Shown here one piece after another: positions 7,415 to 12,784 of a DNA stretch of 12,784 bases. The position numbers and the translations under genes are program-made. Origin of the DNA: Verrucomicrobiia bacterium (GTDB taxonomy: Bacteria; Verrucomicrobiota; Verrucomicrobiia; Limisphaerales; UBA1319); contig JADGRT010000038.1 in the NCBI GenBank assembly GCA_017880715.1, positions 1 through 12,784 on the forward strand. Reading direction: 5' to 3'. Within the stretch, counting starts at the first letter, position 1. Each line of letters starts with the position of its first letter. Under the pieces are notes generated by a model. It searched no databases and was not told the DNA's origin. It saw only the letters and a list, made by a program, of their open reading frames with translations.

Positions 7415-7430
7415 CTCGGAGGGCTGAGTT
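7415..7430 (+). repeat. 16-base motif CTCGGAGGGCKGAGTT, first copy
   Basis: This stretch matches 10686-10701 at 15 of 16 bases, and the next bases are also similar (AAACGAGGCC against GCACGACACC). Each copy lies on the plus strand 120-136 bases before a start codon. The intergenic region here (7373-7565) holds no other clear feature; a 63-codon frame from 7393 overlaps the gmd start and is not credible. A shared repeat or a regulatory site are both possible. Confidence 0.35.
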
Positions 7431-7565
7431 AAACGAGGCCCTGATATTGCAGAGAAAAGTGAAGTGGGGCTCCCGGAGCTCGCCCCTCCGAAATGCGGGA
7501 ACTTATGCAACGATCTATAGGCGAGCGGTGGCTTGTCTGGTTAGGGGCCTGCACAGTAAAACACT

Positions 7566-8579
7566 ATGGCAAAAAAAGCATTGATTACCGGCATCACCGG
7601 GCAGGATGGTTCGTATCTGGCTGAGTTTCTATTGGCCAAGGGTTATGAAGTCCACGGCGTTATCCGCCGGGCCAGCACGTTCAATACCGGCCGCCTCGAT
7701 CCTATTTACGCCGATCCGCATTCCGGCAAGAACCGGCTGTTCCTGCATTACGGCGACCTGAGCGATGCCAGCGCCCTGTCCCGCCTCATTGGCAAGATTC
7801 AACCCGAGGAAATCTACAACCTGGCCGCTCAAAGCCATGTGCGGGTCAGCTTCGACAGCCCCGAGTATACCACCGACGTCACCGCCACCGGCGCCGTGCG
7901 GTTGCTCGAAGCCATCCGGGAAACCGGCATCAAGCCGCGGTTTTATCAGGCGTCCTCGAGCGAAATGTTCGGCAAGGTCCAAGAGGTGCCGCAACGGGAA
8001 ACGACGCCGTTCTATCCGCGCAGTCCCTACGGGTGCGCCAAGTTGTTCGCCTACTGGATCACGGTGAACTACCGCGAGTCCTACGGCCTCTACGCCTGCA
8101 ACGGCATCCTGTTCAACCATGAATCCCCGCGCCGCGGCGAAACGTTCGTCACCCGCAAGATCACCCGCGCGCTGGCCCATATTAAAGCCGGACTGGAGGA
8201 TAAACTGTTCCTGGGCAACCTGGACGCCAAACGCGACTGGGGCTATGCCAAGGAATATATCGAAGCCATGTGGCTGATGCTCCAGCAGGAGCAGGCCGAT
8301 GATTATGTGATCGCCACCGGCGAAACCCATTCCATTCGCGAATTTCTCGACGTGGCCTTCGGTCACGCGGGTTTGGATTGGACGAAACATGTCGAGATTG
8401 ATCCGCGTTACTATCGGCCGGCCGAAGTGGATCTGTTGATTGGCGACGCCGGAAAAGCCAAACGGCAACTGGGCTGGGAACCCAAAACGCGGTTTGGCGA
8501 CCTGGTCAAATTGATGGTGGATGCGGACAGCCAATTGCTCCAGGCCCAGCGCGAGGGCAAGATGACCCGGGTGCTGTAA
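7566..8579 (+). CDS. gmd: GDP-mannose 4,6-dehydratase
   Basis: A 337-residue short-chain dehydrogenase/reductase of extended type, full length for the family. It converts GDP-D-mannose to GDP-4-keto-6-deoxy-D-mannose, the precursor of GDP-fucose, GDP-rhamnose and related deoxyhexoses. The NADP-binding loop is TGITGQDGSYL (8-18), with the RR(A/T)ST segment at 34-38. The active site comprises Ser131 (the position occupied by Thr in the E. coli enzyme), Glu133 in ASSSEMFG, and Tyr155/Lys159 in PYGCAK. NHESPRRGETFVTRKI (184-199) is the diagnostic GMD segment. It probably acts in the cytoplasm for surface polysaccharide synthesis. It is followed at one-base overlap (TAATG) by a paralogue. The 193-bp upstream region probably contains its promoter, but no convincing hexamer pair is seen. 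Confidence 0.95.
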   Translation: MAKKALITGITGQDGSYLAEFLLAKGYEVHGVIRRASTFNTGRLDPIYADPHSGKNRLFLHYGDLSDASALSRLIGKIQPEEIYNLAAQSHVRVSFDSPEYTTDVTATGAVRLLEAIRETGIKPRFYQASSSEMFGKVQEVPQRETTPFYPRSPYGCAKLFAYWITVNYRESYGLYACNGILFNHESPRRGETFVTRKITRALAHIKAGLEDKLFLGNLDAKRDWGYAKEYIEAMWLMLQQEQADDYVIATGETHSIREFLDVAFGHAGLDWTKHVEIDPRYYRPAEVDLLIGDAGKAKRQLGWEPKTRFGDLVKLMVDADSQLLQAQREGKMTRVL

Positions 8580-9583
8580 TGACGCCGAGCGCATTCATCA
8601 CCGGCATTACCGGACAGGACGGTTCGTATTTGACCGAGTTACTCCTGGACCATGGCTACCAAGTGCATGGACTGGTCCGCCGCACCAGCACCCTGAGCCG
8701 GTCCCGGCTGGATCGTTTCTACCGCGACCCGAGCATTTACGGGCAGCGGCTCTTTTTGCATTACGCGGATCTGGACGATTCCACCACCCTGCGTCGAGTC
8801 CTGATGAAGGTCACGCCCGACGAGATATATCACCTGGCCGGACAAAGCCATGTGGGGCTCAGTTTTGAAATGCCGGAATCGACCTGCGAAATGACCGCCA
8901 TGGGCACCCTGCGGCTGCTCGAAATCATACGCGATTTGCCCAAGGCGCCCCGCCTGTATCACGCCTCGTCCAGCGAAGTGTTCGGCCAACCCGACCAAAT
9001 GCCGCAGGACGAGCAAACCCCCTTCGCGCCCGTCAATCCCTACGGCGTGGCCAAGGCGTTTGCCACCCGGATGGTGGGGGTGTACCGGAAAACCTTTGGG
9101 CTATTCGCCTGCAACGGGATCATGTTCAACCACGAATCGCCGCGGCGCGGCGAAAACTTCGTCACGAGAAAAATCTGCCGCGCCGCCGCCGCCATCAAGC
9201 TCGGTCGGCAAACCGAGCTGGTCCTGGGCGACACCTTGGCACAACGCGACTGGGGTCATGCGCGCGATTATGTGCGCGGCATGTGGCTGGCCCTGCAACC
9301 GGAGACGCCGGACGATTATGTGTTTGCCACCGGCCAGCTTCACAGCGTGCAGGAAGTCGTCGAAATCGCCTTTGCCACGGTGAAACTGGACTGGCGGCCG
9401 CATGTGAAGCAGGATCCGCGTTTGTTCCGGCCGTCCGAGCCGGCGCGGCTGGTCGGCTGCGCGGCCAAGGCCAAAACCCTCTTGAACTGGGAACCCCAGA
9501 CCTCCTTCGTCCAGCTCATCGTCGAAATGACCGAAGCCGAGCTGGCGGACAAGGCGCCCCCCGATCGAAGTCGCCCCAGCTAA
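8579..9583 (+). CDS. Second GDP-mannose 4,6-dehydratase-like paralogue
   Basis: A 334-residue protein that aligns with the preceding gmd product without gaps over at least the first 160 residues. It keeps TGITGQDGSYL (8-18), ASSSEVFG with Ser131 and Glu133, PYGVAK with Tyr155/Lys159, and NHESPRRGENFVTRKI. It is therefore a GMD-type dehydratase by motif, not a typical GDP-fucose synthase or GDP-4-keto-6-deoxymannose reductase. It differs in HVGLSFEMPESTCEM against HVRVSFDSPEYTTDV, and in several C-terminal substrate-side positions, so substrate or activity may have shifted. The start overlaps the gmd stop by one base, implying coupled translation at near equal ratio. The C-terminal tail ADKAPPDRSRPS is unlike the first copy. 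A hetero-oligomer with the first copy is possible but unproven. Confidence 0.85.
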   Translation: MTPSAFITGITGQDGSYLTELLLDHGYQVHGLVRRTSTLSRSRLDRFYRDPSIYGQRLFLHYADLDDSTTLRRVLMKVTPDEIYHLAGQSHVGLSFEMPESTCEMTAMGTLRLLEIIRDLPKAPRLYHASSSEVFGQPDQMPQDEQTPFAPVNPYGVAKAFATRMVGVYRKTFGLFACNGIMFNHESPRRGENFVTRKICRAAAAIKLGRQTELVLGDTLAQRDWGHARDYVRGMWLALQPETPDDYVFATGQLHSVQEVVEIAFATVKLDWRPHVKQDPRLFRPSEPARLVGCAAKAKTLLNWEPQTSFVQLIVEMTEAELADKAPPDRSRPS

Positions 9584-9639
9584 TCGGCTCGTTCCAGCCC
9601 GGGCTATCCCATTTCGAGCCTTCGGCCCTGACCAACTGG

Positions 9640-9743
9640 CGGGCTGAAAGCCCGTGATGTTAAAGCCTGGGCTGACGCGGAGCGGAGGCCCAGGGAACGA
9701 AACAACCAAACAGTTTCCCCGGCCTGAAAGGCCGCAACTGGGG
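9640..9743. repeat. Cluster of GAA-loop palindromes downstream of the dehydratases
   Basis: CGGGCT-GAA-AGCCCG at 9640-9654 and CGGCCT-GAA-AGGCCG at 9720-9734 are perfect hairpins with the same loop but different stems. The second is framed by CCCC at 9717 and GGGG at 9740. Between them, 9666-9694 has CCTGGGCT facing AGGCCCAGG. There is no T-run, so a classic intrinsic terminator is not indicated, though the hairpins could protect or terminate the gmd transcript. The rest of 9584-9880 holds no gene that I can support. Confidence 0.6.
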
Positions 9744-9880
9744 CAAAACGACGGCAGGCGGTCAAGATTGCTATTACGCTCCAAGGGACAGTTGCATTTG
9801 CAACTTAGCCTATCGTGCCAACAAATGCCGGCACGAAAACCCGCGTTGACGCTCCCGCAATTTACTGCAATGTTGTCAGC

Positions 9881-10216
9881 ATGGTTGCTGAGACAGTTTA
9901 TCCGCATATCGTAAAAGCCGCTGGCGAGCCGGCCCGTCTGGAGAGACATCCGCGAACGCGGGTGGCACAAATCGTCATGGACTACACGGAATACGGATGG
10001 TCCCCGGACGAAATCCAGCGGCAACACCCGTATCTGTCGCTGGCGGAAATCCACTCGTCCCTGGCGTACTATTTTGACCACACGGAGGAGATCGAGCGTG
10101 AGATCGAAGCGGAGTGGGAGGCGGCGCAACGGTTGGAGCAAAGAACTCCGCCGCCCCCGTTCCTGGCCCGCCTGAGAGCTTTGAAGCGCCGCCATGCCAA
10201 CGCCGCTGTATCTTGA
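9881..10216 (+). CDS. DUF433 family protein, probable antitoxin
   Basis: A 111-residue protein with the DUF433 layout: ERHPRTRVAQIVMDY (a conserved arginine-containing strand), GWSPDEIQRQHPYLSLAEIHSSLAYYFDH (helix-turn-helix-like), then an acidic EEIEREIEAEWEAA helix. DUF433 proteins commonly pair with DUF5615 PIN-like proteins, which is exactly the arrangement here, so a DNA-binding, toxin-neutralising role is inferred. The ATG at 9881 (MVAETVYPHIV) is preferred. The in-frame ATG at 9815 would add 22 residues without family resemblance, and no Shine-Dalgarno decides between them. The C-terminus, with the proline run PPPPF, overlaps the toxin gene by 23 bp. Such modules are usually autoregulated, but no clear operator palindrome is seen at the start. 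Confidence 0.83.
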   Translation: MVAETVYPHIVKAAGEPARLERHPRTRVAQIVMDYTEYGWSPDEIQRQHPYLSLAEIHSSLAYYFDHTEEIEREIEAEWEAAQRLEQRTPPPPFLARLRALKRRHANAAVS

Positions 10217-10541
10217 CGTGCATGTGCCGTTGGTGGTGGCTCACCAGTTGAGGCGGCGCGGAGTCGATGTGGTTCACGCGGTCGAAGAAGGCACGAACCG
10301 TTTGCGAGACGATGCATTACTGGAACTGGCTAGTCGGCAACATCGGGTGGTTTTCACGCAGGACATCCGCTTTCGAGCGATGGCTGAAGATTGGCAACGT
10401 CAGGGCCGCCATTTCGCCGGGCTGATCCACGGACCACAGCGCGGTTCGAGCATTGGCCGGATGGTCGAGGATTTGGAGGTGGTGGCGAAGGCAACAGAGC
10501 TTTCTGAGTGGGCCAACATGGTTCTTCATCTGCCGCTCTGA
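10194..10541 (+). CDS. DUF5615 family PIN-like protein, probable toxin
   Basis: A 115-residue protein. LYLDVHVPLVVAHQLRRRGVDVVHA (5-29) with Asp8, the acidic pair DD at 39-40, and RVVFTQDIRF (51-60) with Asp57 match the PIN-like acidic core of DUF5615 proteins, so a metal-dependent RNase activity is plausible. The usual DxDF is DIRF here, so the second acidic position of that motif is missing; the effect is unknown. The ATG lies within the antitoxin gene, in another frame, giving the tight overlap usual in toxin-antitoxin operons. Activity is inferred from family and context. Confidence 0.83.
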   Translation: MPTPLYLDVHVPLVVAHQLRRRGVDVVHAVEEGTNRLRDDALLELASRQHRVVFTQDIRFRAMAEDWQRQGRHFAGLIHGPQRGSSIGRMVEDLEVVAKATELSEWANMVLHLPL

Positions 10542-10822
10542 GCCGCCCAGTTGCCAAGCTCTTCGCCATGTTCGACCTCGTTTCCCCCTTTGCCCCCGCC
10601 GAAGTCCGCAAAAGGGACGGTCATTTGCACCCTTCCCCTTTGTCGGCTCGATGTCTTTCGGGGAAATTCCTGAAAGATGGCATTGCTCGGAGGGCGGAGT
10701 TGCACGACACCCAGCCAATTCCTGTCGTTTCCTGCTTGCCTTGCTCTCCAGGCTGGCCTTGAATGCACTCATGCCTAACCCCGTCAAAGGATACCGGAAA
10801 ACCAACCACCCCTAACCATACC
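10542..10822. other. Intergenic region between the toxin-like gene and the Tat-exported oxidoreductase
   Basis: No credible gene is seen in these 281 bases. The second copy of the CTCGGAGGGCKGAGTT motif is at 10686-10701. Small open frames in all directions lack family resemblance. The promoter of the oxidoreductase should lie here, but no -35/-10 pair stands out. Confidence 0.5.
10686..10701 (+). repeat. 16-base motif CTCGGAGGGCKGAGTT, second copy
   Basis: Same strand and nearly the same distance to the next start codon (122 bases) as the copy at 7415-7430 (136 bases). With only two copies in view it may be a repeat-family remnant or a shared upstream site. Confidence 0.35.
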
Positions 10823-12064
10823 ATGAATACATCGCATCCGTCGGCATTGTTCCCGGGAAGCCAGGATCTCACCCGCCGCCTGTTTATCACCCGCGCCGGC
10901 GCCGCCACGGCCTTTACCATGCTGGCCCCGCACCTGGCCGGCGCGGCCGAGACTCAGCCCAAAATTAATATTGGGCTCATCGGCTGCGGCGGCCGTGGCA
11001 CCTGGATTGCCGATCTGTTCCAAAAACACGGCGGCTATAACCTCGTGGCTGTGGCCGACTATTTCGAGGACCGGACGAGCAACGCCGGCGCGAAATTCAA
11101 AGTCCCGGAAGCCAGCCGCTTTTCCGGCCTTTCCAGCTACAAGAAGCTGCTTGAACAAAAGCTGGATGCCGTGATGATCATAAGCCCACCCTATTTTCAT
11201 CCCGAGCAAGCCGCCACCGCCGTCGCGGCCGGCAAGCATGTTTATCTGGCCAAACCCATCGCCGTGGATGTTCCGGGATGCCAGTCGGTCAGCGACAGCG
11301 GTCGGAAGGCCACGGAAAAGAAACAGTGTTTCCTGGTCGATTTTCAGACCCGCGCCCACCCCGCCTACCAGGAGGTCGTGAAACGCGTCCATAACGGCGA
11401 GCTCGGCCCCATCGTCAATGGCGAAGCCACCTACCAGTGCAGCCTCATGTTTGAAGGCATGGACGCCGCCTACCGTAAAAATGCCGGACAACCCGAAGCC
11501 CGCCTCCGCGCCTGGGCCATCGATCGCGTTTTGTCCGGCGATGTCATCACCGAACAAAACATCCATGCCCTCGATGTCGCCACCTGGTTCCTGAATGCGA
11601 ATCCGATCCAGGCCTACGGCACCGGCAGCCGGGCCCGACCGTTCGCCGGCGATTGCTGGGATAATTTCGCGGCCATTTTCTTTTTCCCCAACAACGCCAC
11701 CATCAGCTTCTGCTCGAAACAGGTCGGATTCGGTTACGACGACATCATGTGCCGGATATATGGCACCAAAGGCACCGTCGATACGCATTATTCCGCCAAG
11801 ATCTCCTTCCGCAGTCAGGACGATGCCTTCGAAGGGAACAGCCCAAACCTCTACGCCGACGGCGCCATCCGCAACATCGCCACCTTCTACGATAGCATTG
11901 TCAAAGGCGATTTCAGCAATCCCACCGTGGCGCCCAGCGTGCGCAGCAACCTGACCAGCATCCTGGGTCGCACCGCCGCCTACAAACATTCACTGGTCAC
12001 CTGGAATGAAATGATCAAGGCGAACGAAAAATGGGAGTTCAATACGAAAAGCCTGAAAGCTTGA
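10823..12064 (+). CDS. Tat-exported Gfo/Idh/MocA family oxidoreductase
   Basis: A 413-residue protein. TRRLFITRAGAATAFTML (17-34) is a twin-arginine signal (RR at 18-19, hydrophobic core, cleavage probably near AGAAE at 39-43), implying export folded, with bound NAD(P). The Rossmann loop is GLIGCGGRG (51-59). The usual EKP motif reads AKP here, with Lys144 kept and Glu replaced by Ala. ITEQNIHALD (242-251) carries the expected catalytic His248. The ATG at 10823 puts the Tat motif at the normal distance from the start; the in-frame ATG at 10763 would add 20 residues and no export feature. Related exported oxidoreductases with glycosidase-like NAD-recycling chemistry are known, so a tightly bound cofactor is plausible but inferred. 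The stop codon lies four bases inside the element beginning at 12061. Confidence 0.9.
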   Translation: MNTSHPSALFPGSQDLTRRLFITRAGAATAFTMLAPHLAGAAETQPKINIGLIGCGGRGTWIADLFQKHGGYNLVAVADYFEDRTSNAGAKFKVPEASRFSGLSSYKKLLEQKLDAVMIISPPYFHPEQAATAVAAGKHVYLAKPIAVDVPGCQSVSDSGRKATEKKQCFLVDFQTRAHPAYQEVVKRVHNGELGPIVNGEATYQCSLMFEGMDAAYRKNAGQPEARLRAWAIDRVLSGDVITEQNIHALDVATWFLNANPIQAYGTGSRARPFAGDCWDNFAAIFFFPNNATISFCSKQVGFGYDDIMCRIYGTKGTVDTHYSAKISFRSQDDAFEGNSPNLYADGAIRNIATFYDSIVKGDFSNPTVAPSVRSNLTSILGRTAAYKHSLVTWNEMIKANEKWEFNTKSLKA

Positions 12065-12300
12065 AATATCGACTGCGGATTACGCCGATTTACGCGGATC
12101 AAAAGGGCTATAAACATGGCGCTCCTATGGAGTTGACCGAAAACGAAATCAGCAAAAGCATCGTGGATGCCACCCTCGAAGCGCATTGCGAACGGAGCGG
12201 ACCAGGACTGCTTTGTCCCCTCATAAACCCTTCCCATCTGCGTGATCCGCGGTTAAAAATCTGCGCGATATGTTTACGAGATTTGCCGCAGTAGAATCCA
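12061..12300. mobile_element. Copy 2 of the two-copy element, inverted, carrying a GxxExxxY relic
   Basis: The left end reads TTGAAATATCGACTGCGG and continues through GATTACGC and GATTTACGCGGAT. The right end holds ATCCGCGGTTAAAAAT and TTTACGAGATTTGCCGC. Both match the ends of 6303-6455 in reverse orientation, with similarity continuing to GTAGAATCCA at the sulfatase start (GTAAAATTCA in copy 1). Between the ends lie about 140 bases holding the first 29 codons of a GxxExxxY gene. The left end supplies the stop codon of the upstream oxidoreductase, and the right end abuts the sulfatase ATG. The exact boundaries are inferred from where the two copies cease to match. Confidence 0.72.
12127..12213 (+). 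pseudogene. N-terminal remnant of a GxxExxxY (PD-(D/E)XK-like) gene
   Basis: From the ATG at 12127, 29 codons read MELTENEISKSIVDATLEAH followed by CERSGPGLL. This matches the conserved N-terminus of GxxExxxY proteins, a small family related to PD-(D/E)XK nucleases (typically ...EVHRxLGPGLLExxY). Family resemblance stops right after GPGLL, just before the Glu and Tyr that name the family. The frame then runs through CPLINPSHLRD, encoded mainly by the element's right arm, to TAG at 12292. About three quarters of a normal protein, including the nuclease core, is missing, so this is a deletion relic. Cys and Arg-Ser where family members usually have Arg/Lys and Leu-Gly also suggest decay. Confidence 0.75.
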
Positions 12301-12784
12301 TGAAAAGACTCCTTGCACTTGTCTTATCGGCGGTTTTCTTTGCCCGCCTATCGCTCGCCAGCGCCGCAACTCCGCTCCCCAACATCGTCATCGTCTTTAC
12401 CGATGACCAGGGCTATGCCGATGTCGGCGTGTTCGGCGCTCGCGGGTTTAAAACGCCCAACCTGGACCGCCTGGCAACCGAGGGACGAATCTTCCGCAAC
12501 TTCCACGTAGCGCAACCGGTCTGTTCGGCTTCGCGCGCGGGACTCCTGACGGGCTGCTACCCGAATCGCATCGGCATCCATGGAGCACTGGGGCCCCGCT
12601 CCAAGGTCGGCCTTAGCACCAACGAAATGACCCTGGCCGAACTGGTCAGGCAACGCGGTTACACCACCGGCATGTTCGGCAAATGGCATTTGGGCGACGC
12701 GCCGCCATTCCTGCCCACGCGTCACGGGTTCGATGAATATTTCGGCCTGCCCTATTCCAACGATATGTGGCCACTGCACCCCGA
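12300..12784 (+). CDS. Secreted sulfatase (arylsulfatase family), 3' truncated by window edge
   Basis: The frame runs open from ATG 12300 to the window end, giving 161 residues of a family normally 450-600. Residues 1-22 are a Sec signal peptide (KRLLALVLSAVFFARL, cleavage near LASAA). The formylglycine signature is CSASR at 75-79 followed by AGLLTG. This is the C-x-(P/A)-x-R form with Ala at the third position, so Cys75 is the expected formylglycine precursor and a maturase encoded elsewhere would be needed. The metal-binding TDDQGYAD (34-41) and GKWHLG (127-132, Lys128 and His130) are in their usual order. It probably hydrolyses sulfate esters on a carbohydrate outside the cytoplasm. The Ala form is common in the large sulfatase sets of marine and polysaccharide-degrading bacteria. 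No Shine-Dalgarno precedes the start, which abuts the repeat element. Confidence 0.9.
   Translation, partial: MKRLLALVLSAVFFARLSLASAATPLPNIVIVFTDDQGYADVGVFGARGFKTPNLDRLATEGRIFRNFHVAQPVCSASRAGLLTGCYPNRIGIHGALGPRSKVGLSTNEMTLAELVRQRGYTTGMFGKWHLGDAPPFLPTRHGFDEYFGLPYSNDMWPLHP

Noticed and set aside
7393..7584. A 63-codon plus-strand frame upstream of gmd
   Set aside because: It overlaps the gmd start in another frame, has no family resemblance, and contains the dispersed 16-base motif.
8579..9583. Calling the second dehydratase-like gene a GDP-fucose synthase or GDP-4-keto-6-deoxymannose reductase
   Set aside because: It keeps the GMD-specific TGITGQDGSYL and NHESPRRGE segments and aligns without gaps to the first copy.
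9101..10195. A 364-codon open frame on the minus strand across the second dehydratase, the palindrome cluster and the antitoxin
   Set aside because: It crosses two genes with strong family evidence and an intergenic repeat region, and shows no domain.
10784..11989. A 401-codon open frame on the minus strand opposite the Tat-exported oxidoreductase
   Set aside because: The plus strand has a clear family match with Tat signal and catalytic motifs; the antisense frame is a G+C-driven shadow of glycine- and alanine-rich composition with no recognisable domain.
12031..12294. An 87-codon plus-strand frame as an intact gene
   Set aside because: Its first part lies in another frame of the oxidoreductase and its last part is repeat-arm sequence; only codons from 12127 to 12213 show family resemblance.

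Overview
This 12.8 kb window looks like chromosomal DNA from a Verrucomicrobiota-type bacterium, or a close PVC-group relative. The reasons are the moderately high G+C, the pairing of Gfo/Idh/MocA oxidoreductases with AP-endonuclease-2-fold sugar isomerases, a Tat-exported oxidoreductase, a secreted sulfatase, and several families of short palindromic repeats between and inside genes. This assignment rests on gene content alone; no rRNA, tRNA or other marker gene is present.

Layout. Bases 1-533 hold the 3' end of a YyaL/DUF255-type protein on the plus strand. Bases 573-3907 hold three tightly packed minus-strand genes: a TolB-like propeller lipoprotein, a DUF2085 membrane protein, and a B12-binding-type radical SAM protein. 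A 138-bp nested inverted repeat (4033-4170) separates them from a second minus-strand pair at 4187-6267, in which a Gfo/Idh/MocA oxidoreductase overlaps a sugar isomerase by ATGA. A divergent intergenic region filled by a 153-bp repeat element (about 6303-6455) leads to a plus-strand, signal-peptide-bearing isomerase (6503-7372). Next come two tandem GDP-mannose 4,6-dehydratase paralogues sharing one base (7566-9583), a palindrome cluster, a DUF433-DUF5615 toxin-antitoxin-like pair (9881-10541), a Tat-exported Gfo/Idh/MocA oxidoreductase (10823-12064), a second copy of the 6303-6455 element carrying a GxxExxxY gene remnant (12061-12300), and the 5' part of a sulfatase that runs off the window (12300-12784).

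How the parts fit. The oxidoreductases, isomerases and sulfatase form a plausible carbohydrate-processing neighbourhood. One oxidoreductase/isomerase set is predicted cytoplasmic; the other oxidoreductase, the other isomerase and the sulfatase carry export signals. Substrates cannot be read from sequence. The two dehydratases point to GDP-deoxyhexose supply for surface polysaccharide.

The strongest unexplained signal is the two-copy element at 6303-6455 and 12061-12300. The copies lie in opposite orientation and share the same asymmetric ends, well beyond the simple GCGGAT-type inverted repeat. One is gene-free; the other encloses the first 29 codons of a GxxExxxY (PD-(D/E)XK-like) gene. Both have the same end facing the start codon of the next gene. 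A second notable signal is a 105-bp palindrome array inserted in frame in the DUF2085 gene, whose arms differ by compensatory base-pair changes.
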